Origin: Microbacterium enclense
GTDB taxonomy: Bacteria > Actinomycetota > Actinomycetes > Actinomycetales > Microbacteriaceae
Reading direction: 5' to 3'
DNA: 64,000 bases
NCBI GenBank assembly: GCA_038182865.1
Contig: CP116226.1
Coordinates: 4,030,001 to 4,094,000, forward strand
Notes under the pieces: generated by a model
The model's input: the letters and a program-made list of their open reading frames with translations, nothing else
Databases searched by the model: none
Told to the model about the DNA's origin: nothing
Translations under genes and position numbers: made by a program
Shown here: one piece after another, positions 7,291 through 16,198 of the stretch
Position numbering within the stretch: the stretch's first letter is position 1
Layout: each line of letters begins with the position of its first letter

Positions 7291-9015
7291 TCAGAACAGC
7301 TGACGGAAGTTCGTCGCGGCGAGGTCGATCAGTTCGTCTCCGCGCCCCGACAGAACGGTGCGGATCGCATAGAGCGTGAAGCCCTTGGCCTGCTCGAGCG
7401 TGACCGAGGGCGGCATCGACAGCTCCTGACGCGCCGTCTTCACCGAGACGAGCGCGGGCCCCTCGTGCGCGAGCGCGGCGGACAGCGCCGCCTCGAGGTC
7501 GTCCGACTCGTCGACCCGGAAGCCCGTGAGCCCGATCGCCTCGGCGACCGCGGCGAAGTCGGGGTTCTTCAGATCCGTGCCGAAAGTGACGAAGCCCGCG
7601 GCCTTCATCTCGAGCTCGACGAAGTTCAACGACGAGTTATCGAACACGACGACCTTCACCGGCAGCTTGTTCTGCACGATCGTGATGAGCTCACCGAGGA
7701 GCATCGCGAGCCCGCCATCGCCCGCCAGAGCAATGACCTGCCGGTCGGGGAACGCCGACTGGGCCCCGATCGCGTGCGAGACGGCGTTGGCCATCGTCCC
7801 GTGCGAGAACGACCCGATGAGTCGACGTTCGCGCGTCATCGTCAGGTACCGCGCCGCCCAGACGACGGGCGAGCCGACGTCGGGGATGAAGACGGCGTCG
7901 TCGGCGGCGAGGCGGTCGAGCGTCCGCGCCACGAACTGCGGGTGCAGCGGCTTGCCGCGCCCCGCGGGAACCGCGAGGTCGTCGAGCTTCGCACGCGTCG
8001 TGCGGTAGTGCTCGCGCGCCTCGTCGGCGTGGCGCGAGGACTTCGCCTCGGTCAGCAGCGGCAGCAGCGCCTGGACCGTGTCGCGGACGGTGCCGACCAG
8101 ACCGATGTCGACCGGATGCCGCCGCCCGAGCTGCGCACCCCGGACGTCGACCTGGATGTGGGTGGCGCGCTGCGGGTAGAACTGCGGGTACGGGAAGTCG
8201 GTTCCGAGCATCAGCACCACGTCGGCGTCCTCCATCGCGCGGTAGCCCGACGAGAAGCCGAGCAGACCCGTCATGCCGACGTCGTAGGGGTTCTCCCACT
8301 CGATGTGCTCCTTGCCGCGCAGCGCGTGCACGACGGGTGCCTGCAGACGCGCGGCGAGCTCGACGACCTCCTCGTGCGCGCCGGCCACACCCGCTCCGGC
8401 GAGGATCGTGACCTTCTCGGCGGCATTGAGCGCGTCGGCGGTCCGGCGGAGTTCGTCGTCGGAGGGGAGGATGCGAGGGGTCGCGCGCTCGATCGCGACG
8501 ACACGGTCGTTCTTCGCCTTCGCCAGGAGAACGTCGCCCGGGATGACCAGCACGGCCACGCCCCGCTTCTCGATCGCCTCGCGCATCGCGATCTCCAGCA
8601 GCCGCGGCATCTGCACCGGGTCTGCGACGTACTCGACGTACACGGAGCACTCGCGGAACAGCTCCTGCGGGTGCGTCTCCTGGAAGTAGTTGGTACCGAT
8701 CTCGGCCGTCGGGATGTGCGCAGCGATCGCCAGGACCGGAACCCGCGAGCGATTCGCGTCGTAGAGACCGTTGATGAGGTGGAGGTTGCCGGGGCCGCAG
8801 CTGCCCGCGCACACCGCCAGCTCACCCGTCAGTTCCGCCTCGGCCGCGGCGGCGAAAGCGGCCCCCTCCTCGTGCCGCACGTGCGCCCACTGGATCACGC
8901 CGTCTCGGCGGATGGCATCCGTGAAGCCGTTCAGCGAATCTCCGGGGAGACCGTAGACGCGGGCGACGTTCTGACGGCGAAGGAAGGCGACGATGTTCTC
9001 GGCGACGGTGGTCAC
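7291..9015 (-). CDS. poxB: pyruvate dehydrogenase (quinone) / pyruvate oxidase
   Basis: 574 residues, full length for PoxB. The three thiamine-diphosphate enzyme domains are in order: N-terminal pyrimidine domain with the catalytic Glu at residue 50 (HVRHEEGAA), middle FAD-type domain around residues 190-330, and C-terminal pyrophosphate domain with GDGGLAMLLGELITIVQNKL. Residues 88-95 give CAGSCGPGN, typical of the group. The enzyme decarboxylates pyruvate to acetate and CO2 at the membrane, passing electrons to quinone. Acetolactate synthase is the main alternative, but the PoxB-like GLPGDSLNG and the missing ALS regulatory partner argue against it. Confidence 0.92.
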   Translation of the reverse strand: MTTVAENIVAFLRRQNVARVYGLPGDSLNGFTDAIRRDGVIQWAHVRHEEGAAFAAAAEAELTGELAVCAGSCGPGNLHLINGLYDANRSRVPVLAIAAHIPTAEIGTNYFQETHPQELFRECSVYVEYVADPVQMPRLLEIAMREAIEKRGVAVLVIPGDVLLAKAKNDRVVAIERATPRILPSDDELRRTADALNAAEKVTILAGAGVAGAHEEVVELAARLQAPVVHALRGKEHIEWENPYDVGMTGLLGFSSGYRAMEDADVVLMLGTDFPYPQFYPQRATHIQVDVRGAQLGRRHPVDIGLVGTVRDTVQALLPLLTEAKSSRHADEAREHYRTTRAKLDDLAVPAGRGKPLHPQFVARTLDRLAADDAVFIPDVGSPVVWAARYLTMTRERRLIGSFSHGTMANAVSHAIGAQSAFPDRQVIALAGDGGLAMLLGELITIVQNKLPVKVVVFDNSSLNFVELEMKAAGFVTFGTDLKNPDFAAVAEAIGLTGFRVDESDDLEAALSAALAHEGPALVSVKTARQELSMPPSVTLEQAKGFTLYAIRTVLSGRGDELIDLAATNFRQLF

Positions 9016-9213
9016 GGTTGGTCCTTTCGGCGAGGGTGCGGAGGCTGTCGGTCGTGTCGGTGATGCCTCCCGCGCCCCACGCTACGCCTGCCGCGACGGC
9101 GGTGGGCGGACCCTGCGAGCACCCCCGATCTTCGACGGCGGTGGACGACCCGGGCACCGGGCGCGCCGGTGCGCTGGTCGCCGCGCGGAGACCGCGAGTG
9201 CTGAAATCGAGGT

Positions 9214-10128
9214 GTGAGTTCACCGATGGATCCCTATCCGCTCCCGCGCGCGTGGAGGACGACCCCCGCTCGGCCGCGGTCCATCACGGCCACCACGCTT
9301 CTCGGTGCGACGTGCGTGCTGCTCGCGGTCGGCCTGTGGGTGGCCCTGGCGGCGGATCAGGCGCTCATCGCGATCGTGTTCGTCCTGTTCCTGCTCGCTC
9401 TCTCGGTGGGAATGGCGGTCGGCGGCGACCGCTCCGGGGGCGAGCGGGCACGACCCGAGTTGATCAACGCTCTCGCACTCACCCGCGCCGAGACACAGCC
9501 GATCGACTCGTGGGTGTACTTCTTCCGTCAACGCACTCCCACCCTGACCTCTGCCCTCTGGCTGATCGCCGGGGGCGGAGTGAGCGTCATCGCCTCCGGC
9601 GTCCTGATCGCACGCTCCCTGCAGGTCGGGGGCACGGCTCTTCTCGCCCTCATCGGCCTCGTCCCCCTGGCTCTCGCCGCCGCTGTCGTCGTTCTCGCCG
9701 GGAGCAACACCGTCGGCGTCCGCTCGCGGGCGCGATGGTTCGCGCGGCGACCGCGCGGCCTCGCGGTGGGCCGTTCCGGGGTCACGCTGTACTCGCTCGA
9801 CGCGGTGACGTTCGACACCACCTGGTCGTGGGACGAGATCGTCGAGATCGAACCGGAGGCGATCATCACGGCGCGCGGCGGCAATGTCACCCCGCGGCTC
9901 CGCCTCGGCATCCGCTCCCCCGGCGCGACGGAGGTGGAGCGGTTCGACGTCCCCGTCAGCGAACTCGAGGCGCACGCCTGGCTGGTGTACTCGACCCTCC
10001 GTTTCTGGTCCGAGCACCCTGACCTCCGCGACGACCTCGACACGAGTCGCGCGCAGGAGCGCATGGAGCACTGGATGACCGCGCTGGCCCCCACGGCCGA
10101 CACGCGCCGCGACGAGAAGCGCTCCTAG
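9214..10128 (+). CDS. hypothetical membrane protein, four predicted helices
   Basis: 304 residues, no family recognised. Two hydrophobic hairpins: about residues 26-46 with 49-68, then 110-132 with 137-160. The last 130 residues are soluble and strand-rich (GVTLYSLDAVTFDTTWSWDE), resembling a PH-like or DUF-type membrane-anchored domain. GTG at 9214 has GAGG only two bases upstream; ATG at 9226 is an equally good start and would remove four residues. It runs convergently into the AraC-type gene and the two stop codons overlap. Confidence 0.75.
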   Translation: MSSPMDPYPLPRAWRTTPARPRSITATTLLGATCVLLAVGLWVALAADQALIAIVFVLFLLALSVGMAVGGDRSGGERARPELINALALTRAETQPIDSWVYFFRQRTPTLTSALWLIAGGGVSVIASGVLIARSLQVGGTALLALIGLVPLALAAAVVVLAGSNTVGVRSRARWFARRPRGLAVGRSGVTLYSLDAVTFDTTWSWDEIVEIEPEAIITARGGNVTPRLRLGIRSPGATEVERFDVPVSELEAHAWLVYSTLRFWSEHPDLRDDLDTSRAQERMEHWMTALAPTADTRRDEKRS

Positions 10129-10901
10129 GCCGCACGGATCGCGCCAGGCGTCACGCCCCACACGCGCCGGAAATGCCGGGCCAGGTGTGCCTGGTCGTGG
10201 AAGCCGGTTCGCGCCGCGACGTCGGCGGGTCGGCCTCCCTCCCCCAGAAGACGCCGCGCAGCATCGACCCGTCGACCGACGAGATAACGGTGCGGGGCGA
10301 TGCCGTACGTGTGCGAGAACACCCGGACGAGGTGGCTGGGGTGGGCGCCGAGTTCGGCCGCCGCCTCGGCGATCGTGAACGACTCGGTGTAGCGGTCGTC
10401 GAGCAGGGCCCGGAGGCGCCGGGCGAGGGGCGCGTCGTGACGGGCGGGCGCGGACGAACCGGCGTGCGCGAGCACCGCCTCGCGGACGGTGAGCAGCCAG
10501 TGCTCGGCGGCCATCTCGTCGCCCGGGCGGGCGAGCGCGGCGTGCACTCGCTGGGCCGCGGTCTGGGCGGGCGCGTTCGTGAGGGTCGGCCGGTCCGCGA
10601 TCCGCGCGGCGGCGCCCGCGTCGAGCCAGTCGCCGCGGAGGTAGAGCACCTGCTTGCGGTAGCCCGAGCCTTCGACCGCCGGGCGCCCGTCGTGCGCGAT
10701 CCCGGGCGGCAGCAGCGTCACCGCGGTCGGGGTCGCCTGGTGCTCGGCGCGGTCGAGGGCGTAGGTCACCGCTCCCCGATCGACGAGCATCACGGCCCAG
10801 TCGTCGTGCGTGTGCGGCGGATAGCTGTGGGCGAAGCTGGCGTGATAGACCTCGCGCAGCATCGGAACATCCGGATGCCACGCCCGCACCCGTTCATCCA
10901 T
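10125..10901 (-). CDS. AraC-family transcriptional regulator
   Basis: 258 residues. N-terminal cupin sensor (about 1-100) with HSYPPHTHDDW, and C-terminal double helix-turn-helix (about 160-258) containing AAAELGAHPSHLVRVFSHTY and VAARTGFHDQAHLARHFRR. Start ATG at 10901 has TACGTT six bases before it, a leaderless arrangement; a longer reading frame through the promoter is rejected. It is divergent from the DUF2000 gene, with 49 bases between starts, and is the natural candidate to control it. The effector is unknown. Confidence 0.88.
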   Translation of the reverse strand: MDERVRAWHPDVPMLREVYHASFAHSYPPHTHDDWAVMLVDRGAVTYALDRAEHQATPTAVTLLPPGIAHDGRPAVEGSGYRKQVLYLRGDWLDAGAAARIADRPTLTNAPAQTAAQRVHAALARPGDEMAAEHWLLTVREAVLAHAGSSAPARHDAPLARRLRALLDDRYTESFTIAEAAAELGAHPSHLVRVFSHTYGIAPHRYLVGRRVDAARRLLGEGGRPADVAARTGFHDQAHLARHFRRVWGVTPGAIRAA

Positions 10902-10950
10902 GCAAGAAACGTACAAGACACCCCGCATGCCGGGGGCCGAGGCTGGAGAC

Positions 10951-11391
10951 ATGACCGATGCCGCTTCGTCTTCCGCCCCGCTCTTCGACACGAAGGTGGT
11001 CGTCGTCCTCGGCGAGGACCTCGCACCGTGGCAGGAGCTCAACATCACGGCCTTCCTGATGACCGGGATTGCGACCAGCGCTCCCGACCTCGTCGGCGAG
11101 CCCTACGGCGACGCCGACGGCACGCAGTACTCCCCGATGCTCCGTCAGCCCGTGATCGTGCTGACCGCGGATGCCGAGACGCTCTCGCGTGTGCGAGCCA
11201 AAGCCGCGGCGCGCGGCGATGTCGCCCTCGCGATCTACACCCGCGAGCTGTTCACGACCTCGCACGATGCGGCCAACCGGGCCGCCGTCGCCGCCGTCCC
11301 GTCCGCGGATCTCGACCTCGTGGGTGTCGCGCTGCGGGGGCCGCGCAACGCGGTGGACCGGATCGCGAAGGGAGCGCGGTTCCACGTGTGA
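10951..11391 (+). CDS. DUF2000 family protein
   Basis: 146 residues, matching the whole DUF2000 (PF09391) pattern: VVLGEDLAPWQELNITAFL at the N-terminus, YSPMLRQPVIV in the middle, and ELFTTSHDAANRAAV followed by DLVGVALRG at the end. The fold is related to peptidyl-tRNA hydrolase PTH2, but no enzyme activity is established. ATG at 10951 has GGAG seven bases upstream; an upstream in-frame ATG at 10900 is inside the divergent promoter and is rejected. Such genes are often paired with an AraC regulator, as here. Confidence 0.85.
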   Translation: MTDAASSSAPLFDTKVVVVLGEDLAPWQELNITAFLMTGIATSAPDLVGEPYGDADGTQYSPMLRQPVIVLTADAETLSRVRAKAAARGDVALAIYTRELFTTSHDAANRAAVAAVPSADLDLVGVALRGPRNAVDRIAKGARFHV

Positions 11392-11399
11392 GGCGCGGG

Positions 11400-11624
11400 T
11401 CAGCCCGCCGAGCCCGCGCCGAGTCTCGCCTCGAGCACGGCGATCCGCTGCTCGAGGAAAGCGACGTATTCGGCCGTGTACGCGAGCTTCGCTTCGAGAC
11501 GGTCGAGGCGCGGGGCGACGTGCCCCACGTTGTAGTGCAGGGGCGTCTTGAGCGGGTGGTCGGCGTCGATGGCCGCCAAGACGGCGGGGAGACGGGTCGT
11601 CGGGTCACCGGAGGGAATGGTCAT
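11400..11624 (-). CDS. small hypothetical protein with C-terminal coiled coil
   Basis: 74 residues, no family name known to me. The second half (LDRLEAKLAYTAEYVAFLEQ and onward) has leucines and alanines in heptad spacing, a likely short coiled coil. The N-terminal half holds LPAVLAAIDADHPL. It follows a response-regulator gene on the same strand by 32 bases and may be co-transcribed with it. The stop faces the DUF2000 stop across eight bases. Codon use is normal for the window, which supports a real gene. Confidence 0.65.
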   Translation of the reverse strand: MTIPSGDPTTRLPAVLAAIDADHPLKTPLHYNVGHVAPRLDRLEAKLAYTAEYVAFLEQRIAVLEARLGAGSAG

Positions 11625-11656
11625 GGGGCCAGTCTCGCGCCCTGCGGGCGTATCTG

Positions 11657-12322
11657 TCACCGCCCCGGCGCGAGCAGGCCGCTCTCGTAGGCCGCGATCA
11701 CGAGTTGCGCCCGGTCGTGGGCGCCGAGCTTGAGCATCGTGTTCTTCACGTGCGTCTTCGCGGTGTGCGGCGAGATGAAGAGGTGCGCGGCGATCTCGTC
11801 GTTCGAGCGACCGCGGGCGACATGCAGCAGCACCTCCCGCTCGCGGTCGGTGAGACCGTCCAGGGTGACGGGGGCCGGCGCGTCGGACGAACCCGTGGTC
11901 CGCACGTACTTCTCGATCAGCGCACGGGTCGCGACGGGTGAGAGCAGCGCCCCACCCTCGTGCACCGACAGCACGGCCCGCACGATGTCGTCGGGTTCGG
12001 CGCCCTTGCCGATGAAGCCGCTCGCCCCGGCCCGCAACGCCGCCACGACGTAGTCGTCCTCCTCGAAGGTCGTGAGGATCAGCACCCGGGTATCGGCCAG
12101 CACCGGATCGGCGCAGACGAGCGCGGTCAGCTCGATGCCGTCTCGACGCGGCATCCGGATGTCCGACACCACGACGTCGGGACGGAGCCGCCGTGCGAGC
12201 TCGACCCCGGCCTCGCCGTCGGCCGCCTCGCCGATGACCGAGATCCCCTCGGCCGAATCGAGCAGGTCGCGCACAGCGGTCCGGATGAGGGCCTGGTCGT
12301 CGACGACGATGACGGTCGTCAT
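11657..12322 (-). CDS. NarL/LuxR-type response regulator
   Basis: 221 residues. Receiver domain residues 1-120 with acidic pocket DD (residues 8-9), phosphoacceptor Asp54 (VVSDIRMP), conserved Thr at LTTFEED and Lys at FIGKGA. LuxR-type HTH residues about 154-215 (LTDREREVLLHVARGRSNDE, then HTAKTHVKNTMLKLG). Its ATG overlaps the stop of the histidine kinase gene by four bases. Phosphorylation by that kinase would drive DNA binding. The divergent MacB-like ABC pair downstream of the kinase start is a likely target, by analogy with antimicrobial-peptide sensing systems. Confidence 0.92.
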   Translation of the reverse strand: MTTVIVVDDQALIRTAVRDLLDSAEGISVIGEAADGEAGVELARRLRPDVVVSDIRMPRRDGIELTALVCADPVLADTRVLILTTFEEDDYVVAALRAGASGFIGKGAEPDDIVRAVLSVHEGGALLSPVATRALIEKYVRTTGSSDAPAPVTLDGLTDREREVLLHVARGRSNDEIAAHLFISPHTAKTHVKNTMLKLGAHDRAQLVIAAYESGLLAPGR

Positions 12323-13587
12323 GACGCCTGCTCTCCCGAGGGCGCGGGCGCGGGGGACGTCTCGGGCGATCGCCGGGGCCGCGACGCGGGCTGTCCCGCG
12401 GGCGCGGGAAGGGGAAGGCGGGCGGCGAGACGATAGCCGCCGGGAGCGAGCCCCGCCTCCAGCGTGCCCTTGACCGCCTCGACACGCTCCCGCAGCCCCA
12501 CCAAGCCGAAGCCCGACGGGGGCAGGTCGTCGCCGGCAGGCCCGGGCATGCGGTCGATGGGATTGGTCACGACGACCTCCAGGTCCTCTCCGTCGCGGCG
12601 CAGCAGCACGTGCGCACGACGGGTGGTGCCGTGCTTGAGGGCGTTCGTGAGCCCTTCCTGCACGAGGCGATAGGCCACGATGTCGACACCCAACGGGATG
12701 CCGGCGGCTTCGGCATCCGTCCCGATCTCGTCGCGCACCACGATGTCCCACCCGGCGACGCGCACCGACTCGACGATCTCGGGCACCCGCGCGAGTCCGG
12801 GCTGGACCAGGACCTGCGCATCGTCGGGCGCGCGCAGCACGCTCATCATCGTGCCGATCTCGCCGAGCACGTCGCGCGAGGCGGTGCGGATGGTGGCGAG
12901 GGCATCGCGAGCGCGATCGGGACGAGTCTCGAGCGTCGAGGTCGCGACCCCGGCGTTCAGACTGATCACCGAGATACGGTGCGCGACGGCGTCATGCAGG
13001 TCGCGGGCGATCCGCAGGCGTTCCTCGGTGACGCGGCGGCGCGCCTCGGACTCGCGCGTCTCTTCGGCGCGGCGGGCACGCTCGACCACGGCGTCGACGT
13101 AGGCGCGGCGCGAGCGGGCCGCATCGCCCAGGGCTCCGGCGAGCGCGAGCGAGAGGGCCACCTGGAGCACGCGGGTGTCCACGCCCGTCACGAGAGACAC
13201 GATCACGCCCGTCGACAGCACCGCGACCACGGCGGCGACCGTGGCGACGATCGAGGGGCGACGTTGCGTGCGATGCGCCACGCCGTAGGTCGCGACGACC
13301 ATGGCCACCGCCCCGCCCGGAGAGAGCGTGCCGAGTGCCAGGGCCGCCGCCCAGGCCGCCACGCAGACGGCGAGCACCGTCCGCGGCAGGCGGCGCCGGA
13401 ACGGGAGGGCGAGGACGGGCAGCAGGACGAGGGCGAACGCGAGGGGGCTGGAGGGCCGCATCTCGGCGAAAGGGAGGGGGGCGAAGGCGGGACCGGCGAC
13501 GAGCACCACGACGACGAGATCGATGAGCCACGGACGGCCCGCCCACGGCCAACGGGGCACCGGTTCGCTCGTCTCGTCGGGCCTCAC
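12319..13587 (-). CDS. sensor histidine kinase (HisKA_3 type)
   Basis: 422 residues. Five or six membrane helices in residues 20-160 without a large outside loop, then a short coiled linker, the HisKA_3 dimerisation box with catalytic His198 (ARDLHDAVAHR), N box QEGLTNALKHG and G box SGFGLVGLRERVEA. The proline-rich tail after residue 395 is unusual but probably harmless. GTG start at 13587 is preceded by CTGGAG. It is the partner of the overlapping response regulator. Lack of an external sensor domain suggests it senses membrane stress or an associated transporter. Confidence 0.9.
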   Translation of the reverse strand: MRPDETSEPVPRWPWAGRPWLIDLVVVVLVAGPAFAPLPFAEMRPSSPLAFALVLLPVLALPFRRRLPRTVLAVCVAAWAAALALGTLSPGGAVAMVVATYGVAHRTQRRPSIVATVAAVVAVLSTGVIVSLVTGVDTRVLQVALSLALAGALGDAARSRRAYVDAVVERARRAEETRESEARRRVTEERLRIARDLHDAVAHRISVISLNAGVATSTLETRPDRARDALATIRTASRDVLGEIGTMMSVLRAPDDAQVLVQPGLARVPEIVESVRVAGWDIVVRDEIGTDAEAAGIPLGVDIVAYRLVQEGLTNALKHGTTRRAHVLLRRDGEDLEVVVTNPIDRMPGPAGDDLPPSGFGLVGLRERVEAVKGTLEAGLAPGGYRLAARLPLPAPAGQPASRPRRSPETSPAPAPSGEQAS

Positions 13588-13719
13588 TGCTCCAGTCTCG
13601 CGCGTCCCGCCGCCCCCGGCCATCGCCCGACGGGGGCATTCGCGAATCCCCCACGCGGGGTAGACGATCGCCCCACCGGCGGGACGCGGCACGGCACACC
13701 GTCGAGCGAGGGTGAGGGC

Positions 13720-14427
13720 ATGGCATCCGACCCTCCTCCCCCGCTCCTCTCGGTCACCGATCTGCACAAGTCCTACGGTCGCGGCTCCGCGCGCTTCGAG
13801 GCCCTTCGCGGGGTGGATCTCGACATCCATCGCGGCGAGAGCGTCGCGATCGTCGGCAAGAGCGGATCGGGCAAATCGACGCTCATGCACCTGCTCGCTC
13901 TGATGGACGCGCCGACTCGCGGCACCGTCCGCCTCGACGGAGTGGATGCCACGACCCTGCGCGGTCGTCGGCTCAACCGCACCCGCAACCGGACGTTCGG
14001 GTTCGTGTTCCAGCAGTTCTTCCTCACGCCCAGCGCCTCGGTGTTCGACAACGTCGTGCTGCCGCTGAAGATCGCCGGCGTGGGTCGCGCGGAACGCGCC
14101 CGCCGCGGGAAAGCAGCGCTCGCCGAGCTCGACATGGGCGACAAGGCACGCAACAAGGCCACCGCCCTGTCGGGCGGGCAGAAGCAGCGCGCGGTCATCG
14201 CGCGCGCCCTCGTGAACGATCCGCAGGTGATCTTCGCCGACGAGCCCACCGGCAATCTCGACACCGCCACCGGCGCGGTCGTGGAGGACATCCTGTTCCG
14301 GCTCAACCGCGAGCACGGCATCACCCTGATCGTCGTCACCCACGACGAGGACCTCGCCGCGCGCTGCGATCGGCGCGTGCAGATCCGCGACGGCGTGATC
14401 GTCGCCGACGAACGGAGCGCCGCATGA
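13720..14427 (+). CDS. MacB/LolD-type ABC transporter ATP-binding protein
   Basis: 235 residues. Walker A GKSGSGKST (about residues 46-54), Q-loop FQQFF, signature LSGGQKQR, Walker B VIFADEPT and the MacB-like GNLDTATG all intact. ATG at 13720 with GTGAGGG before it. Its stop overlaps the start of the permease as ATGA. These ATPases drive mechanotransmission rather than classical transport, for example removing antimicrobial peptides or releasing lipoproteins. It is divergent from the histidine kinase, 132 bases between starts, suggesting the kinase/regulator pair controls it. Confidence 0.93.
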   Translation: MASDPPPPLLSVTDLHKSYGRGSARFEALRGVDLDIHRGESVAIVGKSGSGKSTLMHLLALMDAPTRGTVRLDGVDATTLRGRRLNRTRNRTFGFVFQQFFLTPSASVFDNVVLPLKIAGVGRAERARRGKAALAELDMGDKARNKATALSGGQKQRAVIARALVNDPQVIFADEPTGNLDTATGAVVEDILFRLNREHGITLIVVTHDEDLAARCDRRVQIRDGVIVADERSAA

Positions 14428-15722
14428 AAACCCTCGACCTCGTCGCCACGGCCGTAGCGAACACCTTCCGTTCCAAGACCCGCACCGTCCTCACCGTGCT
14501 CGCGATCTTCGTCGGCGCGTTCACCCTGACGATCACGAACGGCCTCGGCACGGGCATCAACGCGTTCATCGACAGCACCGTCTCCTCGATCGGGGCCACC
14601 GATGTGCTGACCGTGACCAAGACGACCGCGACGACCTCCAGCGGCCCGCAGAAGTACGACCCGGATGCCGTCGCCTCGGCGCATCAGACCGGAGGACGCC
14701 CCGGCGGCGGGGGCGAGGTGACGGCCCTCACCGATCAGGACATCACGGCGATCTCGGAGATCGCGGGCGTGGAGAAGGTCGTGCCCGTGACCTCCGTGTC
14801 GATCGACTACGTCGAGGCCGCCGGCGGCGACCCGTACGTGGCCCAGGTGGGGAGCCTCGTCGCCGGGCAGACTCCGCAGATCGCCGACGGGACCGCACCC
14901 GACGACAGCTCCGACGCCCTGCAGGTCGCGCTCCCGTCCGCTCTGGTGACGCCTCTCGGCTTCGCTGACGCGGCGGACGCCGTGGGAGCGACCGTGACGA
15001 TCGCGGTGACCGACCCGGTGCGCACGCAGCACCTCGTCGAGGCCACGGTGAGCGGAGTGACCGAGGACGCGTTCGGCGGCACGACCTCGCTCACGACGAA
15101 CTCCGCACTCGAGAAGACCCTGTTCTCGCTGCAGAACACCGGGGTTCCCGCCGACCAGCTCGACCGCTACGCCTCGGCGAGCGCGACGGTGTCGTCGACG
15201 GCGACCGCCGCGCAGATCGACCAGGTGAAGACCGCGCTGAGCGACGCGGGGTACACGGGGACGACGGTCGCGGATCAGCTCGGCACGTTCGAGTCGGTGA
15301 TCAACGGCATCGTGCTGGTCCTCAACGCGTTCGCGATCATCGCGCTGCTCGCGGCGAGCTTCGGCATCGTGAACACCCTGCTCATGTCGGTGCAGGAACG
15401 CACCCGCGAGATCGGCCTGATGAAGGCGATGGGCATGGGCAGCGGCCGGATCTTCTCGCTCTTCAGTCTCGAGGCGATCTTCATCGGGCTGCTGGGCAGC
15501 GCCCTCGGCGCGGTCATCGCGATCGGAGTGGGCACCGCGGTGAGCGCTCAGCTCGCGGCGAGCCTGTTCAGCGACCTGCCGGGGCTGCAGCTCATCGCGT
15601 TCGACCCGGTGTCGATCCTCGTGACGACCCTCGCGGTGATGGGGATCGCGTTCCTCGCGGGGACGCTCCCGGCGGCGCGGGCCGCACGCGCCGATCCCGT
15701 GGAGTCTCTGCGCTACGAGTGA
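14424..15722 (+). CDS. MacB/FtsX-type ABC transporter permease
   Basis: 432 residues with the MacB topology: one helix near residues 18-38, a large extracytoplasmic domain (about 40-285), then three helices (about 290-315, 345-370, 385-410). The FtsX-type C-terminus is evident (ASFGIVNTLLMSVQERTREI, GLMKAMGM, ARADPVESLRYE). The outside domain is rich in Thr, Ser and Asp. Its partner ATPase is directly upstream and overlaps. Probable role: efflux or resistance to a peptide or membrane-active compound. No adjacent accessory membrane-fusion protein is present. Confidence 0.92.
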   Translation: MKTLDLVATAVANTFRSKTRTVLTVLAIFVGAFTLTITNGLGTGINAFIDSTVSSIGATDVLTVTKTTATTSSGPQKYDPDAVASAHQTGGRPGGGGEVTALTDQDITAISEIAGVEKVVPVTSVSIDYVEAAGGDPYVAQVGSLVAGQTPQIADGTAPDDSSDALQVALPSALVTPLGFADAADAVGATVTIAVTDPVRTQHLVEATVSGVTEDAFGGTTSLTTNSALEKTLFSLQNTGVPADQLDRYASASATVSSTATAAQIDQVKTALSDAGYTGTTVADQLGTFESVINGIVLVLNAFAIIALLAASFGIVNTLLMSVQERTREIGLMKAMGMGSGRIFSLFSLEAIFIGLLGSALGAVIAIGVGTAVSAQLAASLFSDLPGLQLIAFDPVSILVTTLAVMGIAFLAGTLPAARAARADPVESLRYE

Positions 15723-15792
15723 CGGCGGAGCGGGCGGCGGGCCTCCGGGTCTGCCGCCCCGCCCGGCGCGGACCGCCGGGGCATGGCATCCG

Positions 15793-16146
15793 TCACGAGA
15801 TCTCCCCCGCGGCCTGCTGGCCGGGCGCGAGGACGATGATCGCGGCACCGACGAGCGCGATCGCCGAACCCACGTAGTCCCATGTCGTCGGCCGGAAACC
15901 GTCGACGACGATCCCCCACGCCAGCGAGCCGGCGATGAACACTCCTCCGTAGGCGGCGAGGACGCGCCCGAAGTGCGCGTCGGGCTGCAGCGCCGCGAAG
16001 AACCCGTAGGCGCCGAGCGCGACGATGCCGAGCAGCGCAAGCCACCACCCGCGGTTCTCGCGAACGGCCTGCCAGATCAGCCAGGCACCCCCGATCTCGG
16101 CCACGGCGGCCACGACGAACAGGACGACGATCCGGGCGGTGGTCAT
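15793..16146 (-). CDS. YnfA/UPF0060 family small membrane protein
   Basis: 117 residues with four hydrophobic helices, the size and layout of the YnfA family within the drug/metabolite transporter superfamily. Family features: the N-terminal AEIGGAWLIWQAVRE, then YGFFAALQPDAHFGRVLAAYGGVF and DGFRPTTWDYVGSAIALVG (split here by single bases in the source reading). GATAAT lies six bases before the ATG at 16146, so the message is probably leaderless. YnfA homologues have been linked to small-multidrug-type efflux, but function is not settled. Confidence 0.85.
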   Translation of the reverse strand: MTTARIVVLFVVAAVAEIGGAWLIWQAVRENRGWWLALLGIVALGAYGFFAALQPDAHFGRVLAAYGGVFIAGSLAWGIVVDGFRPTTWDYVGSAIALVGAAIIVLAPGQQAAGEIS

Positions 16147-16198
16147 CCCGCCATTATCCGCGGGAGCACCCGCGCCGGCGGGCGCAGCCCACCGCGCG

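Noticed and set aside
7291..9015. Acetolactate synthase large subunit
   Set aside because: ThDP family match is shared, but the N-terminal pattern is PoxB-like and no ilvN partner follows.
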